Assembly (NCBI RefSeq): GCF_002807685.1
Contig: NZ_PEAX01000006.1
Coordinates: 124,001-188,000 of the forward strand
Origin: Neoalteromonas flava
Lineage (GTDB): Bacteria > Pseudomonadota > Gammaproteobacteria > Enterobacterales > Alteromonadaceae
Direction: 5' to 3'
DNA: 64,000 bases
This document shows, piece by piece, positions 45,251-54,087 of this stretch. A program made the translations under genes and the position numbers. The notes under the pieces are model-generated. The model was given only the letters and a program-made list of their open reading frames with translations. It was not told the DNA's origin and made no database searches. The first letter of the stretch is position 1, and every line of letters starts with the position of its first letter.

Positions 45251-46387
45251 TTAGTTGGTGAGGTCATCAAAGAATTTCTTCACGCCATCAAAAAAGCCCT
45301 GCTCCTTCGGACGGTGCTTAGCAGCATCTGAGCCACTACCCATAGATTCGTCTAACTCTTTCAACAGCTCTTTCTGGCGTGCCGACAGGTTCACTGGCGT
45401 CTCAATCACCACTTTACACATCAAGTCGCCAATTGCACCGCTGCGCACAGATTTAACCCCTTTGCCACGTAAACGGAACATGCGACCGGTTTGGGTTTCG
45501 GGTGTTATTTTCAGTTTCACCTTACCGTCCAATGTCGGTACTTGTAGCTCTCCACCCAGCGCTGCCGTAGTAAAACTAAGTGGTACTTCGCAATACAAAT
45601 TATTGCCATCGCGTGTGAAGATTTTATGTTCCTTTACATGCACTTGCACATACAGGTCACCGGCTGGAGCACCATGCTCCCCTGCCTCTCCTTCACCGCT
45701 GAGGCGAATACGGTCACCCGTATCAACACCTGCTGGTACTTTCACTGATAGCGTCTTGGTTTTCTCTACGCGACCATGACCACGGCAATTGTTACATGGG
45801 TCACTGATAATTTTGCCTTTACCCGAACATGTCGGACAGGTTTGCTGAACGGCAAAAAAGCCCTGACGCATCTGTACTTGGCCGTTACCATGACAGGTTG
45901 GGCAGGTTGTTGGACTCGAACCTTTTTTCGCCCCGGAACCATCACACACATCACAACCCACCAGCGTTGGCACGCGGATTTCAACTTCTTTGCCGCGTAC
46001 AGCCTCTTCAAGAGTCATTTCAAGGTTGTAGCGCAAATCCGCGCCAGAGCGCGCTCGCGACTGACGACCACCACGTCCACCACCGAAGATGTCACCGAAG
46101 ACGTCACCAAAGATATCACCAAAATCGGCACCACCGCCGAAACCACCACCACCGCGGTTTGGATCAACGCCGGCATGACCATACTGATCATACGCGGCAC
46201 GCTTGCGTTCATCCGTAAGCACTTCATGAGCTTCTTGGATTTCTTTGAATTTTTCTTCCAGTGCTTTGTCCCCTGCCGTGCGGTCAGGGTGATATTTCAT
46301 CGCGAGCTTTTTGTACGCTTTTTTAATCTCGCGTTCGCTAGCGCCTTTATCAACACCTAAAACTTCATAGTAATCTCGTTTTGACAT
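45251..46387 (-). CDS. dnaJ: Chaperone DnaJ (Hsp40)
   Basis: Co-chaperone that delivers clients to DnaK and stimulates its ATPase. 378 residues: a J domain with the HPD motif in [10 protein letters not shown] (1-70), a Gly/Phe region with [17 protein letters not shown] (about 75-110), four CxxCxGxG zinc repeats ([32 protein letters not shown]) near 145-215, and C-terminal substrate-binding domains. It is 118 bases after dnaK. Confidence 0.97.
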   Translation of the reverse strand: MSKRDYYEVLGVDKGASEREIKKAYKKLAMKYHPDRTAGDKALEEKFKEIQEAHEVLTDERKRAAYDQYGHAGVDPNRGGGGFGGGADFGDIFGDVFGDIFGGGRGGRQSRARSGADLRYNLEMTLEEAVRGKEVEIRVPTLVGCDVCDGSGAKKGSSPTTCPTCHGNGQVQMRQGFFAVQQTCPTCSGKGKIISDPCNNCRGHGRVEKTKTLSVKVPAGVDTGDRIRLSGEGEAGEHGAPAGDLYVQVHVKEHKIFTRDGNNLYCEVPLSFTTAALGGELQVPTLDGKVKLKITPETQTGRMFRLRGKGVKSVRSGAIGDLMCKVVIETPVNLSARQKELLKELDESMGSGSDAAKHRPKEQGFFDGVKKFFDDLTN

Positions 46388-46440
46388 ATTTCGTGCTTAT
46401 CCTACCTTGTACTACTGGCTTCGCCCTTATTTCAGCAAAA

Positions 46441-46467
46441 AGGCGTAGGCAGAAATCTGCTACGCCT
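46441..46467 (-). terminator. Hairpin between dnaK and dnaJ
   Basis: AGGCGTAG and CTACGCCT (outer eight pairs) plus inner CAG/CTG form a stable stem with one bulge, followed on the minus strand by TTTTTG. It is probably a partial terminator or mRNA stabiliser that lowers dnaJ expression relative to dnaK. Confidence 0.6.
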
Positions 46468-46505
46468 GTGTTTGCAACTGTTTCGTAAGTCTTACCGACT
46501 CGCGA

Positions 46506-48428
46506 TTACTTTTTGTCGTCCTTAACTTCTTCAAACTCGGCGTCAACCACATCATCGTCTTGCGACTTCTCTTGAGTGGCATCAGTGGCTTGCTCCGCAC
46601 CGGCTTGTTGAGCATTCGCTTGGGCGATTTCCATCAACTTAGCTGAGGCCTGAACCAATGCTTGGGTCTTGGCATCAATGGCTTCTTTATCTTCACCTTT
46701 GATTGCAGACTCTAAATCACTGATCGCTTCTTCAATCTTCGCCTTTTCATCTGCAGACAATGCTTCACCAGCTTCTTCAACTTGCTTGCGCGTCGCATGA
46801 ACCATACCGTCGGCCTGGTTACGGGTTTGCACTAACTCTTCAAACTTCTTATCCGCTTCCTTGTTAGCTTCTGCGTCTTGCACCATTTTTTCGATTTCAT
46901 CATCACTTAAGCCAGAAGACGCTTTGATTGTGATCTTCTGCTCTTTGCCCGTGTCTTTATCTTTGGCAGAGACGTGCAAAATACCGTCGGCGTCGATGTC
47001 GAAAGTTACTTCAATCTGCGGCACACCGCGCGCTGCAGGGCGAATACCTTCAAGGTTAAACTGCCCTAAAGACTTGTTCCCTTGTGCCTGCTTACGCTCA
47101 CCTTGCAATACATGTACGGTTACTGCTGACTGATTGTCTTCAGCCGTTGAGAACGTTTGCGACTTCTTGGTTGGAATGGTCGTATTTTTCTCAATCAGCG
47201 CAGTCATTACGCCGCCCATGGTTTCGATGCCCAGCGACAGCGGAGTAACGTCAAGCAAGAGAACGTCTTTAACTTCTCCCGACAATACGCCGCCTTGGAT
47301 CGCAGCACCAACCGCAACCGCTTCATCAGGGTTAACGTCTTTACGTGGCTCTTTACCAAAGAATTCAGTCACGTACTTTTGCACTAATGGCATACGCGTT
47401 TGACCGCCAACCAAGATAATGTCTTTTACATCGCTGACCGATAGGTCGGCATCAGCAAGTGCTTGTTTAACTGGCTCAAGCGACGCTTTCACCATATCTT
47501 CAACCAAAGATTCAAGTTTAGCGCGCGTCACTTTTATCGCTAAGTGCTTAGGACCTGATGCATCAGCAGTGATATACGGTAGGTTAACCTCGGTTTGCTG
47601 CGCAGAAGATAACTCGATCTTGGCTTTCTCACCGGCTTCTTTTAAGCGCTGCATCGCCAATGGATCTTTACGTAAATCTACGCCTTGGTCTTTCTTAAAC
47701 TCATCAACCAAATAAGTGATCATGCGGTTATCGAAGTCTTCACCACCTAAGTGCGTATCACCATTGGTCGCCAGTACTTCAAAGGTATGCTCGCCGTCAA
47801 CTTCATCAATTTCGATGATTGAAATATCGAACGTACCACCACCCAAGTCATAAACGGCAATTACATTGTCGCCAGACTTTTTGTCCATACCGTAAGCAAG
47901 GGCTGCGGCCGTTGGTTCGTTAATGATACGTTTCACATCAAGACCGGCGATGCGACCTGCGTCTTTAGTCGCTTGACGCTGTGAGTCATTGAAGTAAGCA
48001 GGAACAGTGATAACTGCACCCGTAACTTCTTCACCCAGAAAATCTTCAGCCGTCTTCTTCATTTTCTTCAAGACTTCAGCAGAAATCTGTGGTGGCGCCA
48101 TTTTGTCGCCCTTGGTTTCAACCCACGCGTCGCCATTGTCTGCTTTAACAATGCTAAAAGGCATAATGTCGATATCGCGCTGCACTTCTTTGTCTTCAAA
48201 ACGACGCCCAATCAAGCGCTTGATCGCGAACAAAGTGTTTTTCGGGTTAGTAACAGCCTGACGCTTTGCCGGTTGACCCACTAACGTTTCACCGTCTTCT
48301 GTATAAGCGATGATCGATGGGGTTGTGCGATCGCCTTCGGCGTTTTCAATAACTTTCGCTTTGTCGCCGTCTAGAACTGCGACACATGAATTTGTTGTAC
48401 CTAAATCGATTCCAATGATTTTACCCAT
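46506..48428 (-). CDS. dnaK: Chaperone DnaK (Hsp70)
   Basis: Major cytosolic Hsp70. 640 residues: an actin-like ATPase domain (1-385) with [13 protein letters not shown], the phosphorylation-site region and [12 protein letters not shown]; the hydrophobic linker [13 protein letters not shown] near 390; a substrate-binding domain and helical lid; and an acidic tail ending [12 protein letters not shown] six bases upstream supports the ATG. A second sigma-32 promoter lies between grpE and dnaK. Confidence 0.98.
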   Translation of the reverse strand: MGKIIGIDLGTTNSCVAVLDGDKAKVIENAEGDRTTPSIIAYTEDGETLVGQPAKRQAVTNPKNTLFAIKRLIGRRFEDKEVQRDIDIMPFSIVKADNGDAWVETKGDKMAPPQISAEVLKKMKKTAEDFLGEEVTGAVITVPAYFNDSQRQATKDAGRIAGLDVKRIINEPTAAALAYGMDKKSGDNVIAVYDLGGGTFDISIIEIDEVDGEHTFEVLATNGDTHLGGEDFDNRMITYLVDEFKKDQGVDLRKDPLAMQRLKEAGEKAKIELSSAQQTEVNLPYITADASGPKHLAIKVTRAKLESLVEDMVKASLEPVKQALADADLSVSDVKDIILVGGQTRMPLVQKYVTEFFGKEPRKDVNPDEAVAVGAAIQGGVLSGEVKDVLLLDVTPLSLGIETMGGVMTALIEKNTTIPTKKSQTFSTAEDNQSAVTVHVLQGERKQAQGNKSLGQFNLEGIRPAARGVPQIEVTFDIDADGILHVSAKDKDTGKEQKITIKASSGLSDDEIEKMVQDAEANKEADKKFEELVQTRNQADGMVHATRKQVEEAGEALSADEKAKIEEAISDLESAIKGEDKEAIDAKTQALVQASAKLMEIAQANAQQAGAEQATDATQEKSQDDDVVDAEFEEVKDDKK

Positions 48429-48468
48429 TGTGTGTCTCCAAAAACTGTTTCAAATACCTGCATTAGTT

Positions 48469-48494
48469 GTGGGGCCTTTTGCACTAATTTCAAT
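48469..48494 (-). promoter_or_regulatory. Sigma-32 promoter of dnaK
   Basis: On the minus strand ATTGAA (48494-48489), a 14-base spacer and CCCCAC (48474-48469) followed by AA. This fits the heat-shock consensus CTTGAA-N14-CCCCATNT with two mismatches. It lies about 41 bases before dnaK and would allow extra heat-induced dnaK transcription. Confidence 0.6.
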
Positions 48495-48526
48495 CTGTCC
48501 CACAAAAAAAGTTGCTAAATAATCAA

Positions 48527-49168
48527 TTAAACCTGAGTGTCTACGCCACCGTCAGGTGCGCGTGAAACCATGACCATCGCTGGGCGTAATAAGCGACCAT
48601 TGATCTGATAGCCTTTTTGCATCACGGCTATGACCGTGTTCGGCGCAACATCCGCAGACTCTTGCATCGACATTGCCTGATGCAGCTCTGGATTAAACGC
48701 TTCTCCTTGCGGATCAATCAGCGACAGCCCGTTTTTCTCTACCGTGCTCAAGAAAGACTTCATTGTTAGTTCAACGCCTTCGAGTAACGGTTTAATGGCC
48801 TCGTTTTCAGCGTCAGCGACTTGGATAGCTCGCTCCAGATTGTCGATCACGGGCAACAGCTCACCAGCAAATTTCTCTAGTGCAAATTTACGAGCTTTAG
48901 ATACTTCGGCTTCAGCTCGGCGCTTTGCGTTCTCCATATCAGCGCGAGCACGCAAAACGCTCTCTTTTTGCCCATCAATGGTTGCCTGTGCGGCCGCTAA
49001 TTCAGCTTGTAACGCCGCGATAACCTCTTCTGGGGTTTCCAGTTCGCCTTCTACTGCGCCGTCTTGATTGACTTCAACGTCAACTGACTCGGCAGCGCCT
49101 TGGTTTTGTTCGACCTCTGCAGCCTGCTGGGCTTGCTGTTCGTCTTGCACGTCGCGATTTTCGCTCAT
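48527..49168 (-). CDS. grpE: Nucleotide exchange factor GrpE
   Basis: Releases ADP from DnaK. 213 residues: an acidic, Gln-rich N-terminus, a long coiled-coil helix (about 65-125, with [16 protein letters not shown]), and a C-terminal beta-wing with [26 protein letters not shown]. The start at 49168 has GGAGG five bases upstream; an in-frame GTG 33 bases earlier has no support. The usual divergent neighbour nadK is 12 kb away. Confidence 0.96.
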   Translation of the reverse strand: MSENRDVQDEQQAQQAAEVEQNQGAAESVDVEVNQDGAVEGELETPEEVIAALQAELAAAQATIDGQKESVLRARADMENAKRRAEAEVSKARKFALEKFAGELLPVIDNLERAIQVADAENEAIKPLLEGVELTMKSFLSTVEKNGLSLIDPQGEAFNPELHQAMSMQESADVAPNTVIAVMQKGYQINGRLLRPAMVMVSRAPDGGVDTQV

Positions 49169-49214
49169 GCATGCCTCCACTTTCTTGACCAACTTATTCA
49201 CTTTGGGGGCATTT

Positions 49215-49240
49215 ATGGGGTTAGTTTCAGAGGCTTCAAG
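49215..49240 (-). promoter_or_regulatory. Sigma-32 heat-shock promoter of grpE-dnaK-dnaJ
   Basis: On the minus strand a perfect CTTGAA (49240-49235), a 14-base spacer and CCCCAT (49220-49215) followed by AAA, an almost exact match to the sigma-32 consensus. It lies about 47 bases before the grpE ATG. Confidence 0.85.
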
Positions 49241-49534
49241 GGTTATGCCTGCACTTTTTAAGGATTATTTTGAATTTCGGCAAAAAACAACTGATTAATC
49301 ACCTATTTTCTGGGTGCCTGCGATAACATTCTGTGCCGATATGCATTATTACTACTCATCGTTGGCGCCAATTAATCACTTATTCGCATAGGATCAGCTT
49401 TTTTTCACATCGATAGCAATTGAATGCCATAAGCAGGACGCGTAAAGTGGTCTTATTCACAGTTAACTGCTGAGGTTAAGCGTTCTTCGACGCTATGCAT
49501 AGGCGGTTTTTTAGAAGTCATTTTATCGCGCATT
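49241..49534. other. Intergenic stretch between grpE and the CrbS-type kinase
   Basis: With the grpE promoter region this is the longest gene-free stretch of the window (366 bases from 49169). I find no tRNA, no conserved RNA, no strong hairpin, and no clear promoter for the kinase. There is no remnant of nadK or recN, which adjoin grpE in relatives. Confidence 0.5.
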
Positions 49535-52500
49535 ATGTTTAATTTTTGGACGGTAACTGCAGTCATTATTGCGTATCTTATCGCCCTTTTTGCTGTCGCT
49601 TTTTGGTCCGACCGCCGCCAGCGCGAGCATCAGCAACACCCCTATGTGTATAGCCTTGCCTTGGGCGTGCATTGCACTTCATGGGCATTTTTTGGTACTA
49701 CGACCCAAGCCAGCAATTATGGTTGGGCTTTTATCCCAACCTATTTGGGCATGATCATCGTTTTTGTGATTGGCTTTTCGCTGGTTAAAAAGTTAGCCAA
49801 CTATTGCCAAAGCCAACAAATCAGTTCGCTCGCCGATTTTATTGGCGCTCGCTACAACAGCCGCTTTAGTCTCGCTGCACTGGTGACTATCATTAGTTTT
49901 ATTGGTGTTATTCCTTACATTGCACTGCAGTTAGATGCGATTACCTTGGCATTGGCGTTAATTTCCAACGAATCACCCGCGACTACATCAGGCATCGGCT
50001 TATATGTAGCCGCGTTGATGGCGTTATTCGCGATTCTGTTTGGTACCCGAACACTCAGCCTGACAGAGAAGCACCCTGGCTTGATGACTACGATTGCATT
50101 TGAATCAATCCTTAAACTTGCCGGCATTACTGCGGTGGGCATTTATGTTTGCTTCTTCTTGTTTGATGGTCCACTGGATCTGATTGGTCAAGCAGCTAAT
50201 CACCCACAAGCAAGTGAAGTCATCTATGCCGACAGTGCCATCGGCGTATTTTTGTGTCACGTTTTGCTGGGTATTTGTGCTGCATTTTGTTTACCCCGCC
50301 AGTTTCATATCACCTTTGTTGAAAACAATGGTGATGATGAATTGCGTACCGCGCGCTGGATGTTTCCGCTGTACTTGAGCTTAATGACACTATTTATCCT
50401 GCCGATAGCGCTAGCTGGCCATATTCTGCTTGACGGTAGCGGTTACAGTACCGACAGCTTTGCACTCGCAATCCCCATCGCACAAAACCAAGCCACTGTG
50501 TCATTAATCGCGTTTATTGGCGGGATCAGTGCAGCCACGAGCATGGTTATCGTGGCCACACTGGCACTGGGGATTATGATTTCGAATAGCCTGGTCACGC
50601 CACTCTGGCTGCGCTTCACCTTATCGAGTCGCTCCAAGCAGTCACTCGCCCCAAGCCGTATATTGGCAATCCGCCGGATCACCGTTTTAGTGGTGCTTTC
50701 GGTTGCCTACGCCTACCATCTTTATATCAGTCAGTCAGCACCACTGGTGCAAAGCGGCACCATCGCAATGGCATTATTGGCACAACTGGTTCCCGCTTTA
50801 TTACTGCCGTTTTTCTGGCAAAAGAGTAATGCGCTGTCAGCGTGGATGGGGATCCTTGTGGGAAGTTGTTGCTGGTTTGTCACTATGCTGTGGCCAGCCA
50901 TTACCTCCACATACTATTTTGCTGCACCGCCCACTGATGCAGCGTTGGGTAATAGCGTGGTACTAAGCCTATTACTTAATCTGCTTACATATTGGCTATT
51001 TGCCCTACGTCCATCAGCTGGCATAACAGACACGCCTGCGGATCAGCAATTGTTACCCTCGTTGGTGATCCCAATCGCCGATCTTCGCCACCTTTTACAA
51101 CGCATTTTACCGGATCCCGATTTCACCCAATTTGCTCAACAAGTTAAAGACCATAGTACTCAAGCGATTGCTAGCGCCCCTCTAGTTATGCACTGCGAAC
51201 GATTGCTGGCCAGTCAGGTTGGTCTTGCTGGCGCACGGATCTTGCTGTCGACGGTCGCAAGCAAACAAAACAGTAGTATTACAGAACGCGTTGAACTGGC
51301 AGAACAAGCTTCGCAGACATTGCAGTTCAATCATGAAGTTTTGCAATCGTCGGTGCAGCATATTGAGCAAGGTATCAGTGTGCTCGATCGTGAGCTAAAC
51401 ATGTTAGCGTGGAACCAACGCTATTTAGAATTGTTTGACTACCCGAGTGATTTTATTAGCGTGGGCAAGCCAATCGAAAGCGTGCTGCGCGCCAATGCCG
51501 AGCGGGGTATGTTTGGCGAAGTAAGCGATATCGAGGCCGAAATTAGTAAACGTATTAGTTATATGCGGTCAGGCAGTCGCTACAAATACATCCGTAAACA
51601 ACCCGATGACCGCACTATTGAGATCAATGGCAGTCCATTGCCGGGTGGCGGTTATGTAACGACTTACTCAGATATTAGCGAATATATCCGCATTCAAGAC
51701 GAACTAACTGATGCTAAAAAAGGTTTAGAGCAACGCGTTCTTGAACGCACCGGCGAATTGGAAAAAGCCAGGCTTGCCGCGGATCAGGCTAATCGCAGCA
51801 AGACTAAGTTTCTGGCCGCGGCTGGGCATGATTTAATGCAGCCCTTCAATGCTGCTGTGCTCTATGCGTCAATGCTTACACAACGTGTTAATACGCCAAC
51901 GTCACAACAACAGTTACGTGAAATCAGTGATGGGATCGTGCAGTCGCTCAGTAGTGCAGAATCCCTGCTACACACATTGCTAGATATGACCAAACTTGAG
52001 TCTGGAGTACTGCAACCGAACGTGTCGGAATTTATGCTAGACGACCTGTTTGCTTCCTTATGTCAAGAGTTTACCGTGATTGCCGCGCAAAAAGGCGTTA
52101 TGTTGCGCTATGTAAAAACGCAACGCTCCGTAGTATCTGATAAGAAATTACTGCGGCGTATTTTGCAAAACTTACTGTCCAACGCCATTCGCTACGCGCG
52201 TGATAGCGAGCGTCCCAGAGTTGTGTTTGGCGCGCGTAAACACGGTTCTGAGCAACTCAAATTAATTGTCGCAGACAATGGACTGGGTATTGATAAGCAA
52301 CATCAACAGATTATATTCGCTGAGTTTCATCAGTTAACGCAAACCGAAAGTCATCAAGGATTGGGGCTCGGGCTAACCATTGTTGAGCGCATGGCTTCGC
52401 TGCTAAACCATGAGATTGGGCTTAACTCAGAGCCCAATGTTGGCAGTATGTTTAGCGTAACAGTGCAACGCGGGCAAAGTGTAAAATCGGTACCTGCATT

Positions 52501-52906
52501 GTTATCAGTCAAAAACGCCGTAGAAGCCCACAGCGAACAATTCCTTGCTGGTCAAAGGGTGTTATTGGTGGAAAACGACCCACAAATTCAAAAGGCCATC
52601 GCACATTTATTGACCGACTGGGGCGCGACGGTGAGCGTTGCAGAATCTGGTAAACAGGTCAGCCAAGTTGCTATTGAAGCGCCTGATCTACTGATTGTTG
52701 ACTATCATTTAAATGCAGGTGAAACGGGTATTGATGTGATCACGCATGCCTCTGCTCGCTGGCAGCGTCACGTGCCTGGCGTGTTAACCACCGCTAATCG
52801 CGATGATAATGTCAAAGATCAAGCGCTAAATGTTGGCCTGACGTTTTTACCTAAACCGGTCAAGCCAATGGCGCTTAAACGCTTACTTAAAAACTTATTG
52901 GTCTAA
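49535..52906 (+). CDS. CrbS-type sensor kinase with Na+/solute symporter-like domain
   Basis: 1123 residues. The N-terminal half is a sodium:solute symporter-like domain with about 13 membrane helices (1-480). It is followed by a PAS domain (about 610-715, with VQHIEQGISVLDRELNMLAWNQ), a coiled coil, HisKA with His near 765 (AAAGHDLMQPFNA), a HATPase (NLLSNAIRYARD, ADNGLGID, GLGLGLTI) and a C-terminal receiver with Asp near 1056 (LIVDYHLN). This is the CrbS architecture; CrbS with CrbR controls acetyl-CoA synthetase and acetate use in Vibrio, and related pairs respond to short-chain substrates. A CrbR-like regulator lies just beyond the next gene. Confidence 0.88.
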   Translation: MFNFWTVTAVIIAYLIALFAVAFWSDRRQREHQQHPYVYSLALGVHCTSWAFFGTTTQASNYGWAFIPTYLGMIIVFVIGFSLVKKLANYCQSQQISSLADFIGARYNSRFSLAALVTIISFIGVIPYIALQLDAITLALALISNESPATTSGIGLYVAALMALFAILFGTRTLSLTEKHPGLMTTIAFESILKLAGITAVGIYVCFFLFDGPLDLIGQAANHPQASEVIYADSAIGVFLCHVLLGICAAFCLPRQFHITFVENNGDDELRTARWMFPLYLSLMTLFILPIALAGHILLDGSGYSTDSFALAIPIAQNQATVSLIAFIGGISAATSMVIVATLALGIMISNSLVTPLWLRFTLSSRSKQSLAPSRILAIRRITVLVVLSVAYAYHLYISQSAPLVQSGTIAMALLAQLVPALLLPFFWQKSNALSAWMGILVGSCCWFVTMLWPAITSTYYFAAPPTDAALGNSVVLSLLLNLLTYWLFALRPSAGITDTPADQQLLPSLVIPIADLRHLLQRILPDPDFTQFAQQVKDHSTQAIASAPLVMHCERLLASQVGLAGARILLSTVASKQNSSITERVELAEQASQTLQFNHEVLQSSVQHIEQGISVLDRELNMLAWNQRYLELFDYPSDFISVGKPIESVLRANAERGMFGEVSDIEAEISKRISYMRSGSRYKYIRKQPDDRTIEINGSPLPGGGYVTTYSDISEYIRIQDELTDAKKGLEQRVLERTGELEKARLAADQANRSKTKFLAAAGHDLMQPFNAAVLYASMLTQRVNTPTSQQQLREISDGIVQSLSSAESLLHTLLDMTKLESGVLQPNVSEFMLDDLFASLCQEFTVIAAQKGVMLRYVKTQRSVVSDKKLLRRILQNLLSNAIRYARDSERPRVVFGARKHGSEQLKLIVADNGLGIDKQHQQIIFAEFHQLTQTESHQGLGLGLTIVERMASLLNHEIGLNSEPNVGSMFSVTVQRGQSVKSVPALLSVKNAVEAHSEQFLAGQRVLLVENDPQIQKAIAHLLTDWGATVSVAESGKQVSQVAIEAPDLLIVDYHLNAGETGIDVITHASARWQRHVPGVLTTANRDDNVKDQALNVGLTFLPKPVKPMALKRLLKNLLV

Positions 52907-53034
52907 ACAGCCAAGCCCTTATTCGGACAGGTTTTAAGACTGCGTGAGACACACTCAGTTGCTGACATAGATCAATAAATTCTTCTGCAAGTTACCCCAT
53001 ACTGACCCTGTAATCTCAATACAGGAAGCCAAAA

Positions 53035-53286
53035 ATGTCGTTAGAAAAACACAGTCTGTTGAAAGAATTTCCCGACCATCATCACACCATTAGACACTTA
53101 AAAATGCATGACCTACATTTTGCTAAGCAATTTGACGAATACCATGAAATTGATCATGAAGTGTATACGATTGAGTCAGGTGAAAAAAATACGACTGACC
53201 AGTACCTGGAAGAACAAAAACGCCGCCGGGTATTTTTAAAAGACGCGCTATTTCAGCGTGTTCAACAAGAAGAATCATCTCAATAG
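53035..53286 (+). CDS. DUF465/YdcH-family small protein
   Basis: 83 residues with the DUF465 pattern: LLKEFPDHHHTIRHLKMHDLHFAKQFDEYHEID, then an IESG segment and a basic LEEQKRRRVFLKD helix. Family members are small alpha-helical cytosolic proteins of unknown role. It has AGGAAG upstream and lies between the CrbS-type kinase and the convergent regulator gene. Confidence 0.9.
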   Translation: MSLEKHSLLKEFPDHHHTIRHLKMHDLHFAKQFDEYHEIDHEVYTIESGEKNTTDQYLEEQKRRRVFLKDALFQRVQQEESSQ

Positions 53287-53349
53287 TCCAGGATTCTCCC
53301 GTTCCAACCCTGAAGAAGCACCTTGCTTCTTATTCATCCAAACGGATAG

Positions 53350-53376
53350 CCGGTAACTCAGTTACCGGTTTTTTTT
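53350..53376 (+). terminator. Terminator after the DUF465 gene
   Basis: CCGGTAAC / GTTACCGG with a three-base loop followed by eight T. It touches the stop codon of the convergent regulator gene at 53375. Confidence 0.92.
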
Positions 53377-54031
53377 ACTCGTCAGATTGTAGTGCTTGCT
53401 TAAACAAAACACCGGCCTGAGTGCGATTGATAACGCCTAATTTCTTTAGAACTGCCGACGCATGTTGTTTCACTGTTGATTCAGAAATATCCAACTCATA
53501 AGCAATTTGCTTATTCAATAATCCATTGGCCATCAGATTGAGTACCTTAAACTGATGCGGCGTCAATTGATTCAGCCGGGTGACAAATTGCTCTGCCTGC
53601 GGATCGTGGGGTTCTTCTGCGTTAACATCGATATCTGCCGGTAGCCATGTATCTCCATTCAGAATGGCTTTTACTGCAGTTGAGATGATCGGCAATGGCG
53701 TTGACTTCGGGATATATCCACTGCTGCCCAGGGTGATTGCGCGCCGAATTAGATTGATATCTTCTTGTGCAGACACCACCACGACCAAGGTATTGGGATA
53801 ATCCAAACGCAGCTGACTTAACCCCGTCAAACCCTGATTACCCGGCATTGCTAAGTCTAGAAATACAAGCTCGATCTCCGGATGATTTGCCAACTGTTCT
53901 TTAGCCTGATAAAAATCCTCCGCTTCATACAGTGTGCCAACAATAATGTCTCCCAGCGCATGTTTCATGGCAGCGCGAAATAGCGGATGATCATCGGCGA
54001 TCAGAACATGGCAAGCAGAAGATGTTTGCAT
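53375..54031 (-). CDS. CrbR-type LuxR/NarL response regulator
   Basis: 218 residues: a receiver domain (1-125) with acidic pocket ADD near 12-14, phosphoacceptor D59 (VFLDLAMPG) and Lys in YIPKSTP, and a LuxR-type helix-turn-helix (about 150-210) with LTPHQFKVLNLMANGLLNKQIA and ISESTVKQHASAVLKKLGV. This is the pattern of CrbR/ErdR-like regulators, the partners of CrbS-type kinases. ATG 54031 has GAGGG five bases upstream. It is 56 bases downstream of the TonB receptor on the same strand, so the regulator appears to be transcribed with the receptor it may control. Confidence 0.88.
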   Translation of the reverse strand: MQTSSACHVLIADDHPLFRAAMKHALGDIIVGTLYEAEDFYQAKEQLANHPEIELVFLDLAMPGNQGLTGLSQLRLDYPNTLVVVVSAQEDINLIRRAITLGSSGYIPKSTPLPIISTAVKAILNGDTWLPADIDVNAEEPHDPQAEQFVTRLNQLTPHQFKVLNLMANGLLNKQIAYELDISESTVKQHASAVLKKLGVINRTQAGVLFKQALQSDE

Positions 54032-54087
54032 GGTTACCCTCAAAACAAAAAAGGCGGCCGAAGCCGCCACAACACACACAAGCGAAC

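Noticed and set aside
45255-46360. Long plus-strand frames opposite dnaJ, including His/Arg-rich and Thr-rich products.
   Set aside because: Low-complexity shadows of the Gly-rich and zinc-finger parts of dnaJ on the other strand.
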